A stretch of DNA of 64,000 nucleotides, from contig PDRY01000020.1 of the NCBI GenBank assembly GCA_002748265.1, positions 1 through 64,000 of the forward strand, written 5' to 3'. This document shows positions 58,920 through 64,000 of this stretch, piece after piece (positions within the stretch are counted from its first letter, which is position 1; each line of letters starts with the position of its first letter). The DNA comes from Rhodobacterales bacterium. Lineage in GTDB: Bacteria; Pseudomonadota; Alphaproteobacteria; Rhodobacterales; Rhodobacteraceae. The notes under the pieces were generated by a model. That model saw nothing but the letters and a program-made list of their open reading frames with translations, ran no database searches and was not told where the DNA came from. The position numbers and the translations under genes were made by a program.

Positions 58920-59702
58920 ATGGCTAAGGACAGCAGCTACATTTCCAAGGAAGCGGGTCCGGACGGGCTCTACCCCTATGACGCCAAGGAGGACCGCGTC
59001 TGGTCCGTTCTGATGGAACGGCAGATGGCCGACCTGCCCGGCCGCATCGCGCCCGAGTTCCTGGACGGGATCGACATGCTGGGCCTGAAGCCCGACCGCG
59101 TCCCTCAGGTCCGCGACATCAACGCCCGGCTGAAAGAGGCCTCGGGTGCGGGCGTCGAAGGTGTCCCCGCGATCATCCCGCCCACGCGGTTCTTTACGCT
59201 CCTGTCAGAGCGCAAGTTCCCCGTCGCGACCTTCATCCGCCGGATGGAGCATCTGGACTACATCGAAGAGCCCGACCTGTTCCACGAGGTCTTTGGACAT
59301 TGCCCGATGCTGACCAACCCTTTCATGGCCGATTTCATCCAGGGCTTTGGCCAAAAGGCCCTGTCCATGGAGAAATCCCACCGCTGGCACATGTTCCGGC
59401 TGTTCTGGTTCACCGTCGAATTCGGCATGATCGACACACCCCAGGGCCTGCGCGGCTATGGCGCCGGGATCGCCTCCTCTCCGGCGGAGCTGCGCAACGC
59501 CACGGGAGGCGGCGCCAGGATGCGCCCCTTCACGATGCGCGAGGCGCTGCGCACCCCCTACCGCATCGACATCGTGCAGCCGGTCTATTTCGTGATCGAC
59601 AGCTTCGAGCAGCTCGCGCGCACGCTCGATCAGGATTTCACGGCACTTATCGACGAGGCCAAGACCCTTGGCGATCTGCCCCCGCTCTTCGATCCCGCCT
59701 GA
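58920..59702 (+). CDS. phhA: Phenylalanine-4-hydroxylase
   Basis: A 260-residue pterin- and iron-dependent monooxygenase converting phenylalanine to tyrosine. The iron-binding motif is [12 protein letters not shown] (His-x4-His), followed by the Glu ligand in [11 protein letters not shown], and [22 protein letters not shown] before them. The length is normal for the bacterial form lacking the regulatory domain. GGAGGAC precedes ATG 58920. Divergent from its presumed Lrp regulator. The pterin recycling enzyme PhhB is not next to it. Confidence 0.95.
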   Translation: MAKDSSYISKEAGPDGLYPYDAKEDRVWSVLMERQMADLPGRIAPEFLDGIDMLGLKPDRVPQVRDINARLKEASGAGVEGVPAIIPPTRFFTLLSERKFPVATFIRRMEHLDYIEEPDLFHEVFGHCPMLTNPFMADFIQGFGQKALSMEKSHRWHMFRLFWFTVEFGMIDTPQGLRGYGAGIASSPAELRNATGGGARMRPFTMREALRTPYRIDIVQPVYFVIDSFEQLARTLDQDFTALIDEAKTLGDLPPLFDPA

Positions 59703-59726
59703 ACGGGCCGCGCCCCGGATTCCATT

Positions 59727-59755
59727 TGACTCCCACCCTGCCCGCTCCTATACGC
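59727..59755 (+). promoter_or_regulatory. Sigma-70 promoter of rpsD
   Basis: TTGACT (59727-59732), a 17-base spacer and TATACG (59750-59755) form a near-consensus promoter. Transcription would begin around 59762, giving a leader of about 90 bases before the GTG start of rpsD. Confidence 0.75.
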
Positions 59756-59778
59756 GCGACTTCATTGGTGTTGGTGGC

Positions 59779-59819
59779 CCCCGCAAGGGGATGCCTGTCG
59801 GGCCTAAGGCCAAAGGACA
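59779..59819 (+). promoter_or_regulatory. Structured leader of rpsD, possible S4 autoregulatory element
   Basis: The leader holds two hairpins: CCCC-GCAA-GGGG (59779-59790, a GNRA tetraloop) and a stem TGTC/GACA (59796-59799 with 59816-59819) enclosing GGCC-TAA-GGCC (59801-59811). They end 21 bases before the AAGGAG site. S4 is known to repress its own mRNA in E. coli and Bacillus through different leader folds; a similar role is inferred. Confidence 0.4.
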
Positions 59820-59853
59820 ACGCCCTTTTGAAACACACAAAAGGAGACCAGCC

Positions 59854-60474
59854 GTGACCAAACGCACGTCTGCCAAGTACAAAATCGACCGCCGCATGGG
59901 CGAAAACATCTGGGGCCGTCCGAAATCCCCGGTGAACCGCCGCGAATACGGCCCCGGCCAGCACGGTCAGCGCCGCAAGGGCAAAATGTCCGACTTCGGC
60001 CTGCAGCTCCGCGCCAAGCAGAAGCTGAAAGGCTACTACGGCGATCTGACCGAAAAGCAGTTCCGCCGCATCTTCCGCGAAGCCGAACGCCTTAAAGGCG
60101 ACACCGGTGAAAACCTGATCGGCCTGCTGGAGCGCCGCCTGGACGCCGTCGTCTACCGCGCCAAGTTCGTGCCGACGATCTTCGCCGCCCGCCAGTTCGT
60201 GAACCACGCCCATGTGCGTGTGAACGGCCAGAAGGTGAACATCCCCTCCTACCGCGTGAAGGAAGGCGACGTGATCGAGGTCCGCAACCGCTCCAAGCAG
60301 CTGGCCATCGTGCTCGAAGCCACCCAGCTGGCTGAGCGTGACGTGCCGGACTACATCGACGCCGACCACTCCAAGATGACCGCGACCTTCGTGCGCACCC
60401 CGGGCCTGGCCGACGTGCCCTACCCGGTGCAGATGGAACCGAACCTCGTCATCGAATACTACGCTCAGAACTAA
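59854..60474 (+). CDS. rpsD: 30S ribosomal protein S4
   Basis: A 206-residue primary 16S rRNA-binding protein starting assembly of the 30S body. The conserved start [20 protein letters not shown] and the S4 RNA-binding domain ([44 protein letters not shown]) are intact, ending in [10 protein letters not shown]. The start is GTG at 59854, with AAGGAG at 59841-59846. Here it is monocistronic and has its own promoter and terminator, unlike the alpha operon arrangement of enterobacteria. Confidence 0.97.
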   Translation: MTKRTSAKYKIDRRMGENIWGRPKSPVNRREYGPGQHGQRRKGKMSDFGLQLRAKQKLKGYYGDLTEKQFRRIFREAERLKGDTGENLIGLLERRLDAVVYRAKFVPTIFAARQFVNHAHVRVNGQKVNIPSYRVKEGDVIEVRNRSKQLAIVLEATQLAERDVPDYIDADHSKMTATFVRTPGLADVPYPVQMEPNLVIEYYAQN

Positions 60475-60497
60475 GCCTGAGCCGATCCATTCCGAAG

Positions 60498-60529
60498 AGG
60501 GCCGCAGCAGAGATGCTGCGGCCCTTTTT
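60498..60529 (+). terminator. Rho-independent terminator of rpsD
   Basis: A perfect 12-bp stem AGGGCCGCAGCA/TGCTGCGGCCCT with the loop GAGA is followed by TTTTC. It lies 23 bases after the rpsD stop. Confidence 0.92.
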
Positions 60530-60570
60530 CGTGCGCCCGCGCCGGGCGCCCCGCTCCGCAAGGAACGCAC

Positions 60571-60598
60571 AAAAAGAGAGCGGCCCCAAAAGGGCCGC
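60571..60598 (-). terminator. Rho-independent terminator of the dehydrogenase gene
   Basis: A 7-bp stem GCGGCCC/GGGCCGC with the loop CAAAA (60580-60598) is followed on the minus strand by CTCTTTTT. It ends the transcript of the GcvT-fused dehydrogenase. Confidence 0.85.
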
Positions 60599-60637
60599 CC
60601 ATTTAGCTCAGAGCTGGAAGGTCAGACCCGGAACGCC

Positions 60638-63136
60638 TCACCCGTCTTTGCGGATGGTCTCGTTCTTCGGATCGTAGGGGCTGTCTTCGACCACCTCGGC
60701 CTCCCAAAGCTGGTCGAACATCTTCACCTTCAGCCTGGTGCCGGGCTCCGCCAGATCGGGGCGGACATAGCCCATGCCGATACTCTTGCCGAAGGCCACC
60801 GAGTAGCCGCCCGAGGTCAGCCGCCCAACGCGCGTGTCCCCATCGTATAGCGCCTCGCGCCCCCAGGGATCCGCGTCCTCGGGCCCGTCGATCAGCAGTG
60901 TGCAGCATTTCGATCGAATGCCCTTCTGCTCCATCGCCGCCTTGCCGTGGAACTCCTTGGAGAGGTCGATGAAACGCGGCAGGTCCGCTTCCGCCGGGGT
61001 CGCATCGCGGCCCAGCTCATTGCCGAAGGCGCGGTAGCTCTTCTCCTGCCGCAGCCAGTTTTGCGCCCGCGCACCGACCAGCTTCAGCCCGTGTTCCGCA
61101 CCGGCCGCCTCCAGAAGGTCGAAGAGATAGTTCTGCATCTCGATCGGGTGGTGCAGCTCCCAGCCCAGCTCCCCGGTATAAGCGACCCGGACCGCGCGAA
61201 CGGGGCACATGCCCAGCTCGATCTCGCGGCAGGACAGCCAGGGGAAACGCTTGTTGGACAGCGCCGTTTCCGGCTCCGCGTCCTTGATGACAGCCTTCAG
61301 AAGATCGCGCGATTTCGGCCCGGCGACGGCAAAGACACCCCACTGCGTCGTCACATCGTGGATGTCGATATGGCCGAACGTGTCTGCCTTATCCTCTGCG
61401 GCCTTGCGCAGAAAATCACTATCATAGGCGGTCCAGGCGCCCGCAGAGACCAGATAATATTCGTTTTCTGCAAGCCGCACGATGGTGTATTCCGTGCGCG
61501 TCGTCCCGGCATCGGTCAGCGCATAGGTCAGGTTGATCCGCCCCACGCGGGGCAGCTTGTTGCAGGTGAACCAGTCCAGAAACGCCGTCGCGCCGGGCCC
61601 GCGCACGATGTGCTTGGTGAAAGCCGAAGCGTCGATCAGCCCCACGCCCTCGCGGATGGCCTTGGCCTCTTCGACGGCATGGGACCACCACGCGCCCCGG
61701 CGGAAGCTGCGGGCGTCGTGATCGAAGCTGTCTGGCGCATCCAGCGGGCCGAAATAGTTGGGCCGTTCCATGCCGTTAACACAGCCGAACTGGGCGCCGC
61801 GCGCCTTCATCCGATCATAGCACGGCGCCGTGCGCAGCGGGCGGCAGGCTTCGCGCTCTTCGTCGGGGTGGTGGAGGATATAGACGTGCTCGTAGCACTC
61901 CTCGTTCTTGCGCGCCGCGTACTCGGTCGTCATCCACGACCCGTAGCGTTTGGGGTCGAGCGAGGCCATGTCGATCTCCGCCTCGCCCTCGACCATCATC
62001 TGCGCCAGGTAATAACCTGTGCCCCCGGCGGCGGTGATCCCAAAGGAAAACCCTTCGGCCAGCCACATGTTGCGCAAGCCCGGCGCGGGGCCGACCAGCG
62101 GGTTGCCATCGGGCGTGTAGCAGATCGGCCCGTTGAAGTCGTCCTTCAGCCCCACGGTCTCCGAGGACGGAATCCGATGGATCATGGACATATATTCTTC
62201 CTCGATCCGCTCCAGATCGAGCGGGAAAAGATCGGCACGGAAGCTGTCCGGCACGCCGAATTCGAACCGCGCGGGCGCGTTCCGCTCATAGGGCCCAAGG
62301 ATCCAGCCGCCGCGCTCCTCGCGGACATACCACTTGGCATCGGCATCGCGCAGCACCGGGTGCTGCGGATTGGTCTTGCGCCATTCGACCAGAGCCGGGT
62401 CGGGCTCGGTGACGATGAACTGGTGTTCAACCGGGATCGCCGGGATCTTGATCCCCAAAAGCTGCGCCGTGCGCTGTGCGTGATTGCCGGTGGCCGTCAC
62501 CACATGTTCAGCGGTGATGACCTGCGTCTCTCCGGAACTGACCAGATTTCCGCCCTTTTCGGTCATTTTGCTGACGGTCACGCGCCATTCGGAGCCGGTC
62601 CACTCATAGCCATCGACCTGCCATTTGCGCTCAACGACCACGCCGCGCTGCCGGGCGCCCTTGGCCATCGCCATGGTGACGTCTGCCGGATTGATGTAGC
62701 CATCCGTCGGGTGATAGATCGCGCCCTTCAGATCTTCGGTCCGCACCAGAGGCCAGCGGTCCTTGATGTCATTCGCGCTCAGCCACTCATAGGGGACGCC
62801 GCAGGTCTCTGCCGTCGAGGCGTAGAGCATGTATTCATCCATCCGCGCCTGCGTTTGCGCCATGCGCAGATTGCCGACGATGAAGAACCCCGCATCCAGC
62901 CCGGTTTCGGCCTCAAGGCTCTTGTAGAACTCAACCGAGTATTTGTGGATATGGGTGGTCGCGTAGCTCATATTGAAGAGCGGCAGCAGCCCCGCCGCAT
63001 GCCAGGTGGACCCTGATGTCAGCTCATCGCGCTCCAGCAGCATCACGTCGTCCCACCCGGCCTTGGCCAGGTGATACGCGATAGAGGTTCCGACGGCGCC
63101 GCCGCCCACGACCAGAGCTTTGACATGGGTTTTCAT
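60638..63136 (-). CDS. GcvT-fused FAD dehydrogenase (dimethylglycine/sarcosine dehydrogenase-like)
   Basis: An 832-residue two-part enzyme. The N-terminal half is a DAO-type FAD oxidoreductase (VKALVVGGGAVGTSIAYHLAKAGW, GSTWHAAGLLP with the His that covalently binds FAD in dimethylglycine dehydrogenases). The C-terminal half is a GcvT/aminomethyltransferase-like folate-binding domain (VGLIDASAFTKHIVRGPGA, PVRAVRVAYTGELGWELHHP, and LTSGGYSVAFGKSIGMGYVRP). It should demethylate an N-methylglycine-type substrate and pass the one-carbon unit to tetrahydrofolate. Whether it prefers dimethylglycine, sarcosine or another tertiary amine cannot be told. It stands alone with its own terminator. Confidence 0.88.
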   Translation of the reverse strand: MKTHVKALVVGGGAVGTSIAYHLAKAGWDDVMLLERDELTSGSTWHAAGLLPLFNMSYATTHIHKYSVEFYKSLEAETGLDAGFFIVGNLRMAQTQARMDEYMLYASTAETCGVPYEWLSANDIKDRWPLVRTEDLKGAIYHPTDGYINPADVTMAMAKGARQRGVVVERKWQVDGYEWTGSEWRVTVSKMTEKGGNLVSSGETQVITAEHVVTATGNHAQRTAQLLGIKIPAIPVEHQFIVTEPDPALVEWRKTNPQHPVLRDADAKWYVREERGGWILGPYERNAPARFEFGVPDSFRADLFPLDLERIEEEYMSMIHRIPSSETVGLKDDFNGPICYTPDGNPLVGPAPGLRNMWLAEGFSFGITAAGGTGYYLAQMMVEGEAEIDMASLDPKRYGSWMTTEYAARKNEECYEHVYILHHPDEEREACRPLRTAPCYDRMKARGAQFGCVNGMERPNYFGPLDAPDSFDHDARSFRRGAWWSHAVEEAKAIREGVGLIDASAFTKHIVRGPGATAFLDWFTCNKLPRVGRINLTYALTDAGTTRTEYTIVRLAENEYYLVSAGAWTAYDSDFLRKAAEDKADTFGHIDIHDVTTQWGVFAVAGPKSRDLLKAVIKDAEPETALSNKRFPWLSCREIELGMCPVRAVRVAYTGELGWELHHPIEMQNYLFDLLEAAGAEHGLKLVGARAQNWLRQEKSYRAFGNELGRDATPAEADLPRFIDLSKEFHGKAAMEQKGIRSKCCTLLIDGPEDADPWGREALYDGDTRVGRLTSGGYSVAFGKSIGMGYVRPDLAEPGTRLKVKMFDQLWEAEVVEDSPYDPKNETIRKDG

Positions 63137-63308
63137 CGGGTCTCTCCTCTCGCGACTCGTTTACCCGCTTATCGCAAGGGGAGCCTTCGGCGCCGCCGCC
63201 TGCTCCGACCTTCCGGGGATGGAATGCGACTTGGGTCGCGGGCAAAACGACGCATCCGGGCGGGTTTTCCCCGTGGAAGATGCCGGGCAGAGCCCCCATC
63301 TGTATCTC

Positions 63309-63797
63309 ATGAACAGACGCGACTTCACAAAGCTCTCTGCCGCGGCGGCGGCCTCCGCCGCCCTGCCCCTGCCAGCCCTTGCCCAAAGCGCCGCCCCGCG
63401 CGCCGCCGGGCAAGCCGGATACATCTGGGCCGTGGCCATGGCCAAATCGCAAGGCCGCGTCTCGCGCGAGATGCTGACCGGCCAGTTGGGGCTGACCCCA
63501 CGCGCCGCACGCGCCATGCAGGCGCGGCTGGTCACGCGCGGCGTTGTGTCCACGCCCAACGCGGCCGGGATCAGCCGTGCCATCGCCCCCCTGTTCGAGG
63601 GCGGCCTTCCTGTCCCCGCCGCCGTGCAAGCCGCCGCAACCCGTGCGGGGGCGCCCTCCGCGCCGGACGCCCTGACCAAAGCCGGACACCGGATCGGCCA
63701 GGTGATGGAACAGGTCGCCGCGCCGAACCCCGAGGAGGCGCCTTCAGGCACGCCTGAGGAGCCCGAGGAGATTGAGCCTCCGGCACCGCTGGACTAG
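63309..63797 (+). CDS. Tat-signal secreted protein of unknown function
   Basis: A 162-residue protein. A twin-arginine signal (NRRDFTKLSAAAAASAALPLPALA) is followed by a helical region of ~85 residues (AGYIWAVAMAKSQGRVSREMLTGQLGLTPRAARAMQARLVTRGVVSTPN) and an acidic Pro/Glu-rich tail. The central part resembles a small HTH-like or three-helix fold but is exported, so a DNA role is unlikely. The family is not recognised. ATG 63309; divergent from the dehydrogenase and 30 bases before panC. Confidence 0.68.
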   Translation: MNRRDFTKLSAAAAASAALPLPALAQSAAPRAAGQAGYIWAVAMAKSQGRVSREMLTGQLGLTPRAARAMQARLVTRGVVSTPNAAGISRAIAPLFEGGLPVPAAVQAAATRAGAPSAPDALTKAGHRIGQVMEQVAAPNPEEAPSGTPEEPEEIEPPAPLD

Positions 63798-63827
63798 AAC
63801 CGCCTCAGGCAACATCGGAGCGCTCCC

Positions 63828-64000
63828 ATGAAGATCTGTCGCACCATCCCCGAGTTCCGCGCGGCCCTGTCCGGCCTGCGCGGCGAGGGCAAAACCCTTG
63901 GCTTGGTGCCCACAATGGGCGCGCTGCACGATGGCCATATGGCGCTTGTCGAGGCGGCGAAGGCGGAATGCGATGCCGTGGCCGCGACGATCTTCGTCAA
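63828..64000 (+). CDS. panC: Pantothenate synthetase, N-terminal part (cut by window end)
   Basis: Only the first 57 codons are in the window. The N-terminal [13 protein letters not shown] and the signature [20 protein letters not shown] (with the HxGH nucleotide-binding motif) identify PanC, which joins pantoate and beta-alanine using ATP in coenzyme A synthesis. The continuation [13 protein letters not shown] is also family sequence. The gene runs beyond 64000. Confidence 0.92.
   Translation, partial: MKICRTIPEFRAALSGLRGEGKTLGLVPTMGALHDGHMALVEAAKAECDAVAATIFV

Overview
The window is a gene-dense, high-GC (roughly 64%) stretch of a bacterial chromosome with about 61 protein genes. Gene content points to an alphaproteobacterium of the Rhodobacteraceae (Roseobacter-like) group: short HisG with HisZ, a divergent Lrp-type regulator and phenylalanine hydroxylase, a GcvT-fused dimethylglycine/sarcosine-type dehydrogenase, DUF2125, DUF3775 and DUF481 proteins, RlmH/RsfS/RppH/CtpA/EnvC in one run, and GANTC (CcrM) sites upstream of rpoD. 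No rRNA, tRNA, CRISPR, integrase or insertion sequence was seen. Assignments are by reading sequence, not by database search.

Layout. 1-5.5 kb (minus): rsfS, rlmH, gpmI, envC-like, ctpA, rppH, largely with 4-base start/stop overlaps. 5.6-8.5 kb: HemJ-like membrane protein, GNAT acetyltransferase, PaaK-like CoA ligase, VIT-family protein. 8.7-16.3 kb (minus): a long-chain-type acyl-CoA ligase followed by a complete branched-chain-type ABC importer (two ATPases, two permeases, binding protein) plus a 77-residue membrane protein between the permeases; it looks like an uptake-and-activation operon for a carboxylic acid. 16.7-20.7 kb: DUF481 outer membrane protein, histidine phosphatase, saccharopine dehydrogenase-like protein, DUF3775, SDR. 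20.8-28.5 kb (minus): rmuC, mutL, an inactive/active M16 peptidase pair, two Tat-signal L,D-transpeptidases, GT25. 28.6-33.0 kb: divergent pnp and thrS.

33.4-35.9 kb (plus) holds the most interesting system: a complete bufferin-type RiPP metallophore operon. It has a cysteine-bearing DUF2282 precursor, a DUF692/MNIO multinuclear iron enzyme, a DUF2063 partner and a DoxX membrane protein. A long leader with an inverted repeat precedes it, and a very strong hairpin plus a dispersed repeat sits between precursor and enzyme. Then come an ArsC/Spx-like protein, cold-shock protein, VOC protein, a lipoprotein built from two copies of a DGECDDPR cysteine repeat, dnaE and another lipoprotein.

42-50.4 kb (minus): yjbQ, DUF1294, rpoD, dnaG, and upstream of dnaG a MotA/TolQ-like and MotB/OmpA-like pair with a very long coiled coil and no known job. 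50.5-52.9 kb: ChaC-like cyclotransferase, DUF2125, extensin-like protein. 52.9-58.8 kb (minus): lrp, hisS, hisZ, hisG, hisC, tyrC, an amino-acid block. 58.9-64 kb: phhA, rpsD with a structured leader, the dehydrogenase, a Tat-signal unknown and the start of panC, cut by the window end.

Regulatory sequence noted: likely intrinsic terminators or strong hairpins after DUF481, livF, pnp, thrS, rpsD, the dehydrogenase and the saccharopine dehydrogenase; a clean sigma-70 promoter for rpsD; operator-like repeats upstream of the acyl-CoA ligase, the bufferin operon and phhA; and a repeat present in two clear copies and one possible copy, all inside operons.
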